A stretch of DNA of 64,000 nucleotides. Source: Clostridia bacterium (GTDB lineage Bacteria > Bacillota > Clostridia > Christensenellales > Borkfalkiaceae). The translations under genes were made by a program, and so were the position numbers. The stretch spans positions 111,123 to 175,122 of the forward strand of contig JAFTTJ010000001.1 of assembly GCA_017466825.1 (NCBI GenBank), read 5' to 3'. The first letter of the stretch is position 1. The number at the start of each line of letters is the position of its first letter. This document shows, one piece after another, positions 41,553-51,308 of the stretch. The notes below the pieces were generated by a model that saw only the letters and a list, made by a program, of their open reading frames with translations, was not told the origin of the DNA and did not search any database.

Positions 41553-42304
41553 TATTCCACCGAGTTGACGTGTTTCATTAAAATTGCTCTGTTTTCCGCT
41601 TTGCCCTTTATAAGTTGAGCGGCTGCGATTAGGGGTATCCAAGTCCTTGCGTACTTTTCGTCAGTACCCGTTTTTTCGCAAAAGAGTTTAAGATATTTTT
41701 CGGCTATATCCTTTTTGCCGTCGAGTTCAAATATCAAATAAGTTTTAGCGGCGTCCGCCGAAGCGTTGCCTTGGCTTGCGTGCGACCAGTCGATTATATA
41801 CGGCGTTCCGTCCTTTTTTATAATGACGTTGGACGGGTTGAAGTCGCAATGCAAAACGCTGTTGTGGTCGGGCATTTCTCTCCAACGCATAGCCAAATCG
41901 TAACGGGTTGACGCGTCTAAATCAGACTTGAAAATCTTATCCGTCATCTTGTCTTTAAACTTAGTAAGAAGGGGAGATCTTTTAGAGTGGATTTCAAGTT
42001 GAATATCGACGAAAAGGTTTAAATACTCGTCAATTTTTTGGGGGTGTTCGTCCATCAAATCTTCAAGCGTAACCCCTTCGATAAATTCCATTATAATGGC
42101 GCATTTACCGTCGATTACGGTCACTTCCTTAATCTTGGGAATTTTGAGTCCCGTCTCTTCGATACGGGCTTGGTTTAAACTTTCGTTTAAAACGCTAGAC
42201 TTTGAATAGGTTTCGTCAAAGGTTTTGTAAAGTTTATCGCCGTCCCTATAAATAAGTTTGCTCTGTCTTTTGGCAAGGGCGGTTATTTCTTGAACTGTTT
42301 TCAT
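41552..42304 (-). CDS. APH/choline-kinase-like phosphotransferase
   Basis: 250 residues of the protein-kinase-like fold. Catalytic loop HCDFNPSNVIIKKDG and metal-binding IIDWSHA are intact, and IMEFIEGVTLEDL is the hinge. Related proteins are annotated as aminoglycoside phosphotransferase-like without resistance activity. One-base stop/start overlap with the hydrogenase-like gene implies a joint role, perhaps a small-molecule or protein kinase tied to redox state (inference). Confidence 0.8.
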   Translation of the reverse strand: MKTVQEITALAKRQSKLIYRDGDKLYKTFDETYSKSSVLNESLNQARIEETGLKIPKIKEVTVIDGKCAIIMEFIEGVTLEDLMDEHPQKIDEYLNLFVDIQLEIHSKRSPLLTKFKDKMTDKIFKSDLDASTRYDLAMRWREMPDHNSVLHCDFNPSNVIIKKDGTPYIIDWSHASQGNASADAAKTYLIFELDGKKDIAEKYLKLFCEKTGTDEKYARTWIPLIAAAQLIKGKAENRAILMKHVNSVE

Positions 42305-42414
42305 CTTTCACCTTAATCGTATATTATTTTAATATTCTACTATAAATAATTATAATTGTCAATACCTATTTAAAAATTTACGGCGCGAAAAACCTTTGAC
42401 TGTAAACCCTAATG

Positions 42415-42446
42415 AAAAAGCGCCACGCGAGTTCTCGCATGACGCC
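42415..42446 (-). terminator. feo operon terminator
   Basis: Minus strand GCGTCATGCGAG / CTCGCGTGGCGC (two mismatches) followed by TTTTTCATT. Confidence 0.8.
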
Positions 42447-42456
42447 TTTAAACTTT

Positions 42457-42645
42457 TTAAGATTTATCTACTTTGTTTTTGTTATGGCACGCCGTACAAC
42501 TTCCACATTCCGAGCATTTACAGCCACAACTGCTCTCTCCCCGTTTTTTAGCCCTTATACGGCATACGATTATAAGGGCTATTACGGCGATTAAAACAGT
42601 TGCAACTATTATCGTTCCTAAATTTTGAACAATCCATTCAAACAT
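42457..42645 (-). CDS. FeoB-associated Cys-rich membrane protein
   Basis: 62 residues: one N-terminal helix (about 10-28) and a basic, cysteine-rich tail (CGCKCSECGSCTACH). This is the small protein commonly encoded after feoB in Firmicutes, thought to assist ferrous iron transport. 49 nt after feoB, with a dispersed 13-mer between. Confidence 0.88.
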   Translation of the reverse strand: MFEWIVQNLGTIIVATVLIAVIALIIVCRIRAKKRGESSCGCKCSECGSCTACHNKNKVDKS

Positions 42646-42694
42646 TTCGTTTTTCTCCTAAAAATAGTCTATAAGTTGATTATTTGTATATTTT

Positions 42695-45187
42695 TTAATT
42701 TTTTGCTTCCTTTTTTCCAAACTTAGGTCTTATGATAAAGTAAAGCAATACCACCGTAAGTATTATTGCAACTATCAAGCCAACGACGTTGACTGCGCCT
42801 GTAAAAAGCAAGCCGAACTGATAGACGATAAGGGCAATCGCATAGGCGAAAATGGTTTGATATCCTATTGCAAAAGTCGTCCACTTCCAGTTGTTCATCT
42901 CTCTCTTTATTGCGCCCATTGCCGCAAAACACGGCGCGCAAAGAAGATTGAATATAAGGAAGGACAATCCTGCCGCAGGAGAAAACGCCGAGGAAATTGC
43001 CTGTATTGCGCTACCCGAAACACCGTATACGACGCCGAGCGTACCAACGATATTTTCCTTTGCAACGAGTCCGGTTATAGTTGCAACCGCTCCTTGCCAA
43101 GTTCCAAAGCCAAGGGGTGCGAAAATCCAACTGATAAATCCGCCGACAACTGCAAGCAAACTCTTGTCAACTTCGTCTTCGGCAAGCATTCTAAAGCCGG
43201 TATCGGTAAATCCAAAGTAAGTTAAGAACCAAATAATTACGGTAGATAATAAGATTATCGTACCCGCTTTTTTAATGAACGACCAACCCCTTTCCCAAGT
43301 AGTATGCATAAGATTTTTGAAAGTAGGCATGTGATATGCGGGAAGTTCCATAACGAAAGGCGTATATTCGCTTTCAAAGAGTTTGGTCTTTTTAAGTATA
43401 ATACCCGAAACGACTATCGCTGCCATACCAGTAAAGTAAGCAAGGGGAGCAACCCACCACGCTCCGCCGAACACCGCGCCTGCGATAAGGGCAATGAATG
43501 GAAGTTTAGCGCCACAAGGGATAAAGGTGGTAGTGATTATCGCCATTTTTCTATCTTTATCGTTTTCAATAGTCCTAGAAGCCATTATGCCGGGAACTCC
43601 GCAACCCGTACCGATAAGCATGGGGATGAAAGACTTACCCGACAAGCCGAATTTGCGGAAGATTTTATCTAAGACGAAAGCTATTCTCGCCATATATCCG
43701 CAGTCTTCTAAAAAGGCAAGGATTAAGAAAAGAACGAGTATTTGGGGCACGAAACCGAGCACCGCGCCAACGCCTGCGACGATACCGTCTAAGATAAGGC
43801 TAGAAAGCCAATCCGCGCAATTAATCGCTTCAAGCCCATTGCCAACCAAAACGGGAACACCGGGTACCCACACGCCGTAAGAAGCGGGGTCTGGTTCGGT
43901 AAAATCATAGCCTATAAGCGCGTTAATAGCATTTTTTAAATCTTCAAGCGTAGCCGTTTCAACACTTTCTTGCAAGGTTTCTTCGTCAACGACCGTGTAA
44001 CTTGCAACGGCGTTAATTGGTAAACTAAACAAATAAGTTTGAAGGGCTGTCTTGGCGTTTTCAGCGTCGAAATAGTCATTTTCGGTATTGATAGTATCCT
44101 TTAATAAATCAAGATTTTCGCCACCGCTTTCAGACCACTCTATAAAGCCGTTTATAACGGTGTTAGAGTTTGCGTAATTTTCAGCGTTTTCGTTATATTC
44201 GCCGTCGCCTATCCAAAGAAGGTGGAAACCGTCGCCGAAAAGTCCGTCGTTTGCCCAATCGGTCGCCCACGTACCAACCGTAGTAACCGAGATAAAGTAA
44301 ACTAAAAACATTACGATTGCAAAAATAGGAAGGGCGAGTATTCTATTTGTAACGACTTGGTCGATTTTATCCGAAAGGGTTAACTTGCCTTCGTTCTTTT
44401 TAACGTAAACACCTTTTAAAATGCTAGCGATATATTCGTATCTTTCGTTAGTTATAATGCTTTCGGCGTCGTCGTCCATTTCCTTTTCGCAAGCGACGAT
44501 ATCGTGTTCAATATGAGAAAGTGTTTCTTCGCCTATTCCAAGTTGGGCTAAAACCTTTTCGTCCCTTTCAAAAATTTTAATGGCGTACCAGCGTTGCATA
44601 TCTTCGGGAAGATTATGTACCGTGATTTCTTCAATGTGAGCAATGGCGTGCTCTACTGCGCCCGAAAAGATGTGCTTTACCGTCTTTTTTGCCGATTTAG
44701 CGACTTCGATAGCCACTTTTGCCGCTTCAATAATGCCGTCTTCTTTAAGCGCGGAAATCTCGACTACCTTGCAACCCAACCTTTTTGAAAGCCCGTTTAC
44801 GTCAATCGTGTCGCCGTTTTTTCTGACGATATCCATCATGTTGATGGCGACGACTACGGGTATTCCTATTTCGATAAGTTGAGTCGTCAAATATAAGTTT
44901 CTTTCAATGTTAGTGCCGTCTACGATATTGAGAATAACGCTAGGGCGCTCGTCGATAAGATAATTTCTTGCAACGACTTCTTCCAAAGTGTAAGGCGAAA
45001 GCGAATAAATACCGGGAAGGTCTGTAACCGTTACCGACTCCTCGTTTTTAAGCGCGCCTTCTTTTTTTTCTACGGTAACCCCCGGCCAGTTACCAACGTA
45101 TTGGTTAGAACCCGTCAAAGCGTTAAAAAGCGTTGTTTTACCACTATTAGGGTTACCGGCAAGGGCTATACTAATTTTGTCTTCCAT
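42695..45187 (-). CDS. feoB: Ferrous iron transporter FeoB with a large loop insertion
   Basis: 830 residues from the ATG at 45187 (GGAGAAATT). N-terminal G domain: GNPNSGKT (11-18), DLPG (56-59), NMMD (116-119), then the helical GDI-like region and membrane core (LEDCGYMARIAFVLD, GTGCGVPG). Between the first helix (~281-302) and the conserved LDGIVAGVGAVLGF, an acidic ~135-residue stretch (about 318-455) is inserted, predicted extracytoplasmic and not seen in typical ~650-780-residue FeoB. Operon feoA-feoB-Cys-rich protein. Confidence 0.94.
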   Translation of the reverse strand: MEDKISIALAGNPNSGKTTLFNALTGSNQYVGNWPGVTVEKKEGALKNEESVTVTDLPGIYSLSPYTLEEVVARNYLIDERPSVILNIVDGTNIERNLYLTTQLIEIGIPVVVAINMMDIVRKNGDTIDVNGLSKRLGCKVVEISALKEDGIIEAAKVAIEVAKSAKKTVKHIFSGAVEHAIAHIEEITVHNLPEDMQRWYAIKIFERDEKVLAQLGIGEETLSHIEHDIVACEKEMDDDAESIITNERYEYIASILKGVYVKKNEGKLTLSDKIDQVVTNRILALPIFAIVMFLVYFISVTTVGTWATDWANDGLFGDGFHLLWIGDGEYNENAENYANSNTVINGFIEWSESGGENLDLLKDTINTENDYFDAENAKTALQTYLFSLPINAVASYTVVDEETLQESVETATLEDLKNAINALIGYDFTEPDPASYGVWVPGVPVLVGNGLEAINCADWLSSLILDGIVAGVGAVLGFVPQILVLFLILAFLEDCGYMARIAFVLDKIFRKFGLSGKSFIPMLIGTGCGVPGIMASRTIENDKDRKMAIITTTFIPCGAKLPFIALIAGAVFGGAWWVAPLAYFTGMAAIVVSGIILKKTKLFESEYTPFVMELPAYHMPTFKNLMHTTWERGWSFIKKAGTIILLSTVIIWFLTYFGFTDTGFRMLAEDEVDKSLLAVVGGFISWIFAPLGFGTWQGAVATITGLVAKENIVGTLGVVYGVSGSAIQAISSAFSPAAGLSFLIFNLLCAPCFAAMGAIKREMNNWKWTTFAIGYQTIFAYAIALIVYQFGLLFTGAVNVVGLIVAIILTVVLLYFIIRPKFGKKEAKN

Positions 45188-45316
45188 AATTTCTCCTTTT
45201 ATTCTAGGCTGTATCACAGGGTATGACTGATTGAATTAAACGCATTAAAAGCAAGTAAGTTTCCTACTTCTTGTGTTATATGCCTTTAATTATCAATCGC
45301 GAGAAATAATAAAGCC

Positions 45317-45538
45317 TTATTCTATTTCTATCATTTCAGCGTCGGCTTTTCTTAATGAAAGTTCGTACCCACGTAAATTGAGTTCAAGCGGATCGCCAAG
45401 CGGAGCAACCTTTCTGACCGTGATTTTTACGCCTTTGGTTATGCCCATATCCATAATCCTACGCTTTAAAGCGCCTTCACCGTGTATTTTAACTACGACG
45501 GCGCTTTGCCCTACTTTAACTTCTTTCAAAGTCTTCAT
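45317..45538 (-). CDS. feoA: FeoA-family SH3-like protein
   Basis: 73 residues; AVVVKIHGEGALKRRIMDMGITKGVKITV and PLELNLRGYELSLRKADAEMIEI are typical. Cytoplasmic partner of FeoB. First gene of the feo operon, preceded by two operator palindromes. Confidence 0.94.
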   Translation of the reverse strand: MKTLKEVKVGQSAVVVKIHGEGALKRRIMDMGITKGVKITVRKVAPLGDPLELNLRGYELSLRKADAEMIEIE

Positions 45539-45550
45539 AAAATCTCCCTA

Positions 45551-45640
45551 GTTAGCAACGGCTAACTACTTGCTAAAAAATTTGAGTTAGCATTGGCTAA
45601 CTACTTGTTTAGTATACAACATTTATACGCAAATTGTCAA
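45551..45640 (-). promoter_or_regulatory. feo promoter with two metalloregulator palindromes
   Basis: Minus strand: TTGACA (45635-45640), 18 nt, TATACT (45611-45616). Downstream of the -10 are two perfect palindromes: GTTAGC-ATTG-GCTAAC (45586-45601) and GTTAGC-AACG-GCTAAC (45551-45566), 35 nt apart. The divergent DtxR-family protein is the likely ligand. Confidence 0.85.
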
Positions 45641-45732
45641 ACGTTTTGACCCAAATTTTTAAAAATTTTTATGCTTACGGTTGAAATTTATTTTTTTATA
45701 TGGTAGAATATATAATGATAAAGGAGAGAGTT

Positions 45733-46101
45733 ATGAGTTTGCATGAATCTGGGCAAATGTATCTTGAAAGCATTTTAGTCCTTCATAGAAAAAACGGCGC
45801 AGTCCGCTCGATTGACGTAGTTGAATATATGGGATACTCTAAACCGAGTGTATCGAGAGCGGTTGGGCTACTAAAAAAAGCCGATTACGTAACCGTTGAC
45901 GGTAGCGGTTATATTACCCTTACCGAAAAGGGCAAAGCCGAAGCCGAAAAGATTTACGACCGCCATAGAGTTATCGCCAAGATTTTAATGGAAATAGGCG
46001 TTGACGAAAATATTGCCACCGAAGACGCGTGCAAAATAGAGCACGTGATAAGCGACGAATCGATAGACGCAATTAAGAAACATCTTCAAAATAAAGATTA
46101 A
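45733..46101 (+). CDS. DtxR/MntR-family metal-dependent repressor
   Basis: 122 residues from the ATG after AAGGAGAGAGTT (45733). SGQMYLESILVL, the winged helix RSIDVVEYMGYSKPSVSRAVGLL, and the metal-site helix IEHVISDESIDAIKKHL are present; there is no SH3 domain. Divergent from feoA with GTTAGC palindromes between, so iron-dependent repression of feo is likely (iron rather than manganese is inferred from context). Confidence 0.9.
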   Translation: MSLHESGQMYLESILVLHRKNGAVRSIDVVEYMGYSKPSVSRAVGLLKKADYVTVDGSGYITLTEKGKAEAEKIYDRHRVIAKILMEIGVDENIATEDACKIEHVISDESIDAIKKHLQNKD

Positions 46102-46108
46102 AAAAATA

Positions 46109-46139
46109 GCCGTTGAACTACTCGTTCAACGGCGTTATT
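46109..46139 (+). terminator. Terminator of the DtxR-family gene
   Basis: 10-bp stem GCCGTTGAAC / GTTCAACGGC then TTATTTTTT. Confidence 0.88.
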
Positions 46140-46190
46140 TTTTATGTTTTTATTAAATTTGACCGCCTATAAGTCGATAAACGGCTATTT

Positions 46191-47153
46191 TTACTTTTGT
46201 TTTACAATCTTTTTGGCGATAAACGCCGAAATGATTACCGAAAGATAAGTCCAACCGCCCGCAAACAAAACGTCGGTGGCAAAATGCGCGCCAACTCTTA
46301 TTCTCGTATATGCGATAAGGGCTACGCTTGCGGTGGTAAGGGCTATCAAAACGCCTTTGATTTTTACCCTTTTCTTTTCGGGCACGCCGAGAAAATCAGG
46401 CAGTACCGTAAGGGCGAAAATCACAGCCCAAGAGCAAGTATGCCCCGATGGGAAAGACTTATAACCGTCGCTCGCAATTCCAATCGCAAGCATTTCTTCA
46501 GTAACCTTTTTCGCACCGTTGATTTGATACCAAGGGGTATAATTTACCAAACTTTCAAATCCATTATATTCGAGAACTTGCATAGTGCGGAAACGCTGAC
46601 GCCCCATAAAGACCTTTACGCCTTGAACTACGCCTTGCGAAAGGGCTATGGTGAAAAGTACGGCAACTGAAAAGGCAACTAGTCCGCCTAAATACTTTTC
46701 GGGAATTTTAAAGGTGAAGAATAAAGTTATAGCCATTAAGGCAAAGGCAAAGACCGTCCAGCCTAGCGTATAATATCCGCTAACACTTTCAAACCCGGAT
46801 AAATTGCCCGCTTGCTCATAGATATATTCAGTCGATCTAGTCGTCATGAGCGTGTAGGCAAAAACGCCCGCGCAAAAACTCAAACAAGTCAAAAATATCC
46901 TAAGCGCAAGGTTTTTAATCTTTAAACTGCCACGGGTAAGATTTGCCGCCGCAAACCCACCTACAAGGTACATCGGCCACTCGCCGATAATCTCAAAAAA
47001 GTTGCCAAACTTGTCTTCAGAAAGGTATTTTCCGTCAGTTAATCGCGCTATAGCCTGACTTATTTGATAATCGTAAAAAGTCGCCAAGATAAACGCGACA
47101 AAGAAAACGCCAACTACGCTAACCGTTAAAACAATCTTTAATCGCTTGCTCAT
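46191..47153 (-). CDS. PAP2-superfamily membrane phosphatase
   Basis: 320 residues with about seven membrane helices. The three phosphatase motifs are present in order: KVFMGRQRFR, FPSGHTCSW and YTRIRVGAHFATDV. Probably a lipid phosphate (undecaprenyl-PP or phosphatidate type) phosphatase; substrate not determinable. Overlaps yitT by 4 nt. Confidence 0.87.
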   Translation of the reverse strand: MSKRLKIVLTVSVVGVFFVAFILATFYDYQISQAIARLTDGKYLSEDKFGNFFEIIGEWPMYLVGGFAAANLTRGSLKIKNLALRIFLTCLSFCAGVFAYTLMTTRSTEYIYEQAGNLSGFESVSGYYTLGWTVFAFALMAITLFFTFKIPEKYLGGLVAFSVAVLFTIALSQGVVQGVKVFMGRQRFRTMQVLEYNGFESLVNYTPWYQINGAKKVTEEMLAIGIASDGYKSFPSGHTCSWAVIFALTVLPDFLGVPEKKRVKIKGVLIALTTASVALIAYTRIRVGAHFATDVLFAGGWTYLSVIISAFIAKKIVKQK

Positions 47154-48172
47154 TTATCGCTACTCCTATTGAATTTGCCTATAATTTCGTTTACCGAGCC
47201 AACGTAGGCGAAGGTTTCGGGATAGCGAGTGATTATGCTTTGGAATTTAGCGATTTGTCTTGGCTTGATAACGCAGATTAAAAGATTCTTTTCCTTATGC
47301 TCAAACATACCCTTTGCAGGAGTTATGGTAACACCGTGACCGAGTTCTTCGATTATTTCACGTGAGATTTCGTCAGCGTGCTCGGTGATAACTTCAAATT
47401 TAAGAGCCGATTTACTGCCCTGCATTATAAAATCGCAAGTAACAGAGTTTGCAAACGAACTGATAAGCGATAAAAATACGGGCATCAAATTGTCCTCGTA
47501 AACGAAGAAAGAAATTGCCATTATTACGCAATTTACGGCAAAGACCATTGCGCCAACGCCCATGTGCGGATACTTTTTTTGAAGCATTGCGCCAACTACG
47601 TCCGCTCCGCCCGAAGACGCGTTTACTTTAAGAGCAAACGCAAGTGAAAGTCCGCTACACGCGCCACCCAAGATTGCCGAAACGAGTCTTGTGCCAACGT
47701 CTTCTACTTCGGGCGTTTGACCGATAGTAAAAGTATAGTTTGGATCGATAACGTTAGTCATTAAAAACATTAAAATCGTCATAATTAAGGCGGTAAAAAA
47801 GGTCTTAATTGAAAATTCTTTGTTTAAAATTTTAGCAGCTACTATAAGTAGCGGAATATTTACCACTACGAGTAGCAACGTACTAAAATCGAAGGTGTTT
47901 GAAGTTGAAATAACCCCCGTTTTGTACTGAATCATAGCAACGATTCCCGGCAATCCGCCCGGCGCGAATTTGCAAGTGGCTATAAAATAGTGGTAACCGA
48001 TTGCGTAAAATAGCGCCGAAAGGAAGATATATAGCGCCGATTTTAAAACTGCGTTTTCTTTTGGTTGGGCATGTTTCCACTCGTCCTTTTCAACCTTGTA
48101 TTTCTTTTTGGGCGGGTTTTCTACGGGCGTTTCCCCTTCGCCTACCGCGCTTGGCTGTTCGTTTTCTATCAT
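47150..48172 (-). CDS. YitT-family membrane protein
   Basis: 340 residues from the ATG at 48172 (AAAGGGAAAA). A polar N-terminus of ~60 residues, five to six membrane helices with GGLPGIVAM and NASSGGADVVGAML, and a C-terminal DUF2179 cytoplasmic domain (GVTITPAKGMFEHKEKNLLICVI). Function of YitT proteins is unknown. Co-transcribed with the PAP2 gene. Confidence 0.88.
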   Translation of the reverse strand: MIENEQPSAVGEGETPVENPPKKKYKVEKDEWKHAQPKENAVLKSALYIFLSALFYAIGYHYFIATCKFAPGGLPGIVAMIQYKTGVISTSNTFDFSTLLLVVVNIPLLIVAAKILNKEFSIKTFFTALIMTILMFLMTNVIDPNYTFTIGQTPEVEDVGTRLVSAILGGACSGLSLAFALKVNASSGGADVVGAMLQKKYPHMGVGAMVFAVNCVIMAISFFVYEDNLMPVFLSLISSFANSVTCDFIMQGSKSALKFEVITEHADEISREIIEELGHGVTITPAKGMFEHKEKNLLICVIKPRQIAKFQSIITRYPETFAYVGSVNEIIGKFNRSSDK

Positions 48173-48383
48173 TATTTTTTTCCCTTTGTTTTGTGGTAAC
48201 TCAATCATAACACAAATTTTTATAAATGTCACCCTTTTTATTTTAAATTTTTCGTTATTTTAAAAAATAACGGTTTTTGAAAATTTTTATGCGTTTGCTA
48301 TATAAATTTAGTAGAAATTTGTTTCGTTTTGTGTTACAATATAACTACTTTTTTATGCAAATAGGATTTTGGAGAAAAATTTT

Positions 48384-50813
48384 ATGGATATGAAGCAAAT
48401 TGAATTAAAATGGCAACAGAAATGGGAAAAAGACAAGGCTTACGTTTTTAATAAGAAAAACGTTGACAAAAAGTTTTACTGTCTTGAAATGTTCTCTTAT
48501 CCGTCCGCTTCAAAACTTCACCTTGGACATTGGTACAACTACGGTTTAACCGACAGTTTTGCCCGTTATAAAAAGATGAAGGGCTTTGAAGTTTTCGAGC
48601 CGATGGGCTTTGACGCTTTCGGTCTTCCCGCAGAAAACTTCGCTATTAAAACGGGTAAACACCCCGAAGGCACTACTCTTGAAAATATAGCGACTATGGA
48701 AGGTCAATTAAAAGCCATGGGCGCAATGTTCGACTGGTCTGCCGAAATTAAAACCTGCATGCCCGACTACTACAAATGGACTCAATGGCTCTTTTTAAAA
48801 CTTTATGAAAACGGCCTTGCTTATAGAAAAGAAGCGCCTGTAAACTGGTGTTCTAGTTGTAACACCGTTTTGGCAAACGAACAAGTCGTAGATGGTTGCT
48901 GTGAGCGTTGCGGTACTCAAGTAGTTAAGAAAAACCTTACTCAATGGTTCTTTAAAATAACTCAATACGCCGAAGAACTTCTCACCTGTTTAGACGGTCT
49001 TGACTGGCCTGAAAAAACCAAGGCTATGCAAAAGAACTGGATTGGCAGATCTAGCGGTGGCGAAATTATATTCACCGCTGAAAGTGGGGACGAATTTAAG
49101 GTGTTCACCACCCGCGCGGACACCGTTTTCGGCGTTTCGTACGTAGTGCTTGCCCCCGAACATCCGCTCGTTAAAAAACTCACCACTAAAGACAGGGCTA
49201 AAGCCGTTGAAGAATACGTTAAGCAAACCGCTACCGTAAACGAAATAGAAAGACTTTCAACCGCGCGTGAAAAGACGGGCGTATTTATCGGCGCATACGC
49301 AATCAACCCCGCCAACGGCAAAAAAGTACCTATTTTTGCGGCTGACTACGTGCTTTATTCTTATGGCACGGGCGCGGTTATGGGCGTACCTGCGCACGAC
49401 GCGAGAGATTTCGTTTTCGCTCAAAAGTACGACTTGCCCGTAAACGTAGTTATTAGAAATCCGTCTGGCGACGAAACTCTTCCTTACTGTGAAGACGGCA
49501 CGCTCGTAAACAGCCTTGACTTCGACGGTCTTACTTCGGAAGACGCAAGAAAGGCAATTTTAAACAAGTTAAGCAAGGACGGCAAAGGTCAACACAAGAT
49601 AAATTACAGACTTCGCGATTGGCTCGTTTCTCGTCAAAGATATTGGGGCGCGCCTATCCCTATGATTCATTGCCCCCATTGCGGTACAGTTCCCGTACCC
49701 TACAAAGATTTACCCGTGGAACTTCCTAAAAACGTTGAATTCCGCCCCGACGGCAAATCACCCCTTGCTAAATGCGAAAGTTTCGTAAAGACTAAATGTC
49801 CCGTTTGCGGTAAAGACGCTGAACGCGACGTAGATACTTTGGACACCTTCGTTTGTTCGAGTTGGTACTATCTCCGTTACCCCGACAATAAAAACGAAGA
49901 TATGCCTTTCGACCCAGATATTATCAACCAAATGCTCCCCGTAGATAAATACGTCGGCGGACCTGAACACGCTTGTATGCACCTTTTGTACGCAAGATTT
50001 ATAACCAAGGCTCTCCGCGATATGGGATATCTTAAATTTGACGAACCGTTCACTTCGCTCACCCACCAAGGCATAATTCTCGGTACGGACGGCAACAGAA
50101 TGAGTAAGTCAAGGGGCAACGTTGTTTCGCCCGATACCTACATTGAAGAGTTTGGCTCGGACGTATTCAGAATGTACCTTATGTTCGGCTTTAACTACAC
50201 CGAAGGCGGTCCTTGGGACGACAACGGCATTAAGTCGATTGCTAAATTTGCCGAGAGAATTGAAAGGTTAGTTACTGCGGTTAGCAAATTGAAAGCCGAA
50301 AAGGACGTAGATATCGGCAAGGCGGAAAAAGACCTTTTATACGCCGAAGCATACTGCGTAAAGAGCGTTGATAGAGATATGAACGTTTTCTCGTTTAACA
50401 CGGCTATTGCTAGACTTATGGAATTCGTAACGGCTATCAACAAGTACGACGGCTATACCGATAAATCAAACGCGCTCGTTATCAAAACTGTAAACACCCT
50501 TATCCTTTTACTTGCGCCCTGCGCTCCACACTTTGCGGAAGAACTTTGGGCAATGATGGGACATAAAAAGTCGGTATTTTTAGAAGATTATCCCGTTTGC
50601 GACGAACACGCTCTCGTAAAAGACGAAGTTGAACTCGCTGTTCAAATCAACAGCAAGGTAAAGGCTAAAATCAACGTTGCTAGCGACGCTACCGACGACG
50701 ACATTAAAGAAATTGCCCTTGCAAACGATATTATCGCAAAGCAAGTAGACGGCAAACAAATCGTAAAATGTATTATCGTAAAAGGCAGACTCGTAAACTT
50801 AATCGTTAAATAA
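48384..50813 (+). CDS. leuS: Leucyl-tRNA synthetase
   Basis: Class Ia synthetase, 809 residues from the second in-frame ATG, 9 nt after GGAG (48371-48374). HIGH variant [10 protein letters not shown] near residue 50, zinc-type cysteines (CSSCNTVL...CCERCG), the CP1 editing domain ([15 protein letters not shown]) and KMSKS ([11 protein letters not shown]) are all in place. No T-box leader is apparent in the ~190 nt upstream, unlike many Firmicute leuS genes. Confidence 0.97.
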   Translation: MDMKQIELKWQQKWEKDKAYVFNKKNVDKKFYCLEMFSYPSASKLHLGHWYNYGLTDSFARYKKMKGFEVFEPMGFDAFGLPAENFAIKTGKHPEGTTLENIATMEGQLKAMGAMFDWSAEIKTCMPDYYKWTQWLFLKLYENGLAYRKEAPVNWCSSCNTVLANEQVVDGCCERCGTQVVKKNLTQWFFKITQYAEELLTCLDGLDWPEKTKAMQKNWIGRSSGGEIIFTAESGDEFKVFTTRADTVFGVSYVVLAPEHPLVKKLTTKDRAKAVEEYVKQTATVNEIERLSTAREKTGVFIGAYAINPANGKKVPIFAADYVLYSYGTGAVMGVPAHDARDFVFAQKYDLPVNVVIRNPSGDETLPYCEDGTLVNSLDFDGLTSEDARKAILNKLSKDGKGQHKINYRLRDWLVSRQRYWGAPIPMIHCPHCGTVPVPYKDLPVELPKNVEFRPDGKSPLAKCESFVKTKCPVCGKDAERDVDTLDTFVCSSWYYLRYPDNKNEDMPFDPDIINQMLPVDKYVGGPEHACMHLLYARFITKALRDMGYLKFDEPFTSLTHQGIILGTDGNRMSKSRGNVVSPDTYIEEFGSDVFRMYLMFGFNYTEGGPWDDNGIKSIAKFAERIERLVTAVSKLKAEKDVDIGKAEKDLLYAEAYCVKSVDRDMNVFSFNTAIARLMEFVTAINKYDGYTDKSNALVIKTVNTLILLLAPCAPHFAEELWAMMGHKKSVFLEDYPVCDEHALVKDEVELAVQINSKVKAKINVASDATDDDIKEIALANDIIAKQVDGKQIVKCIIVKGRLVNLIVK

Positions 50814-50830
50814 TTTTTAAATTATATGCA

Positions 50831-50867
50831 AAACCGCGGACGGAAAATTTTCCGTCCGCGGTTTTTT
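50831..50867 (+). terminator. leuS terminator, copy 1 of a duplicated terminator
   Basis: 17-bp palindromic stem around GGACGGAAAATTTTCCGTCC with TTTTTT. Almost identical to 52156-52186. Confidence 0.92.
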
Positions 50868-50882
50868 GTTAATAATAACCTA

Positions 50883-51182
50883 TTATTTAAAATTTTTCAA
50901 AAAGTTTAACAACGCCTTTTTTTGACTACTATTTAAAGTCTCTATCTTAGTCTTAATTTCTGCGTCAACAGTATCACAATTAGGCTCTTCTTCAGCAAAA
51001 AACTCTGATAACGACATATCAAACGCATTACATATTGCTCGTAGCGTAGACAATTTTGGCTCGGTTTTCCTTGCGTATAAATTGTTTATCGTTGACTGCG
51101 TAATAGCGGCTTCTTCTGCCAATTTATACACCGACCATCCGCGCTCAACTCTTAACTTGTCAATTTTTTCAAGTACAGTCAT
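50883..51182 (-). CDS. XRE-family regulator
   Basis: 99 residues from the ATG 7 nt after AAGGAG. Helix-turn-helix WSVYKLAEEAAITQSTINNLYARKTEPKLSTL, acidic linker, and a C-terminal helix LNSSQKKALLNFLKNF. Divergent from a membrane protein gene with GGGTTATA-type operator repeats between them. Confidence 0.88.
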   Translation of the reverse strand: MTVLEKIDKLRVERGWSVYKLAEEAAITQSTINNLYARKTEPKLSTLRAICNAFDMSLSEFFAEEEPNCDTVDAEIKTKIETLNSSQKKALLNFLKNFK

Positions 51183-51208
51183 TTCCCATCTCCTTTTCAT
51201 TTGTTATA

Positions 51209-51278
51209 ATTATATAACCAAATTGAGTTAAAAATATAACCCAAATGACTTGACATTACAACACAATTGGGTTATAAT
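51209..51278. promoter_or_regulatory. Divergent promoter with GGGTTATA/TATAACCC operators
   Basis: Plus promoter: TTGACA (51250-51255), 17 nt, TATAAT (51273-51278). TATAACCCAA and TTGGGTTATA form a wide inverted repeat over it. A third imperfect site TAACC-aaatt-GAGTTA lies nearer the xre gene, whose TATAAT (minus) is at 51209-51214. Confidence 0.7.
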
Positions 51279-51308
51279 ATGGTTAGTTTTAAACAAAGGA
51301 GACCTTTA

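Noticed and set aside
41552-42304. Aminoglycoside resistance gene
   Set aside because: Only the general kinase motifs match. It is coupled to a hydrogenase-like gene and has no resistance-gene context.
48233-48383. T-box leader for leuS
   Set aside because: No T-box bulge sequence (TGGNACCGCG-like) or specifier stem is visible; the region is AT-rich and ends in an ordinary ribosome site.
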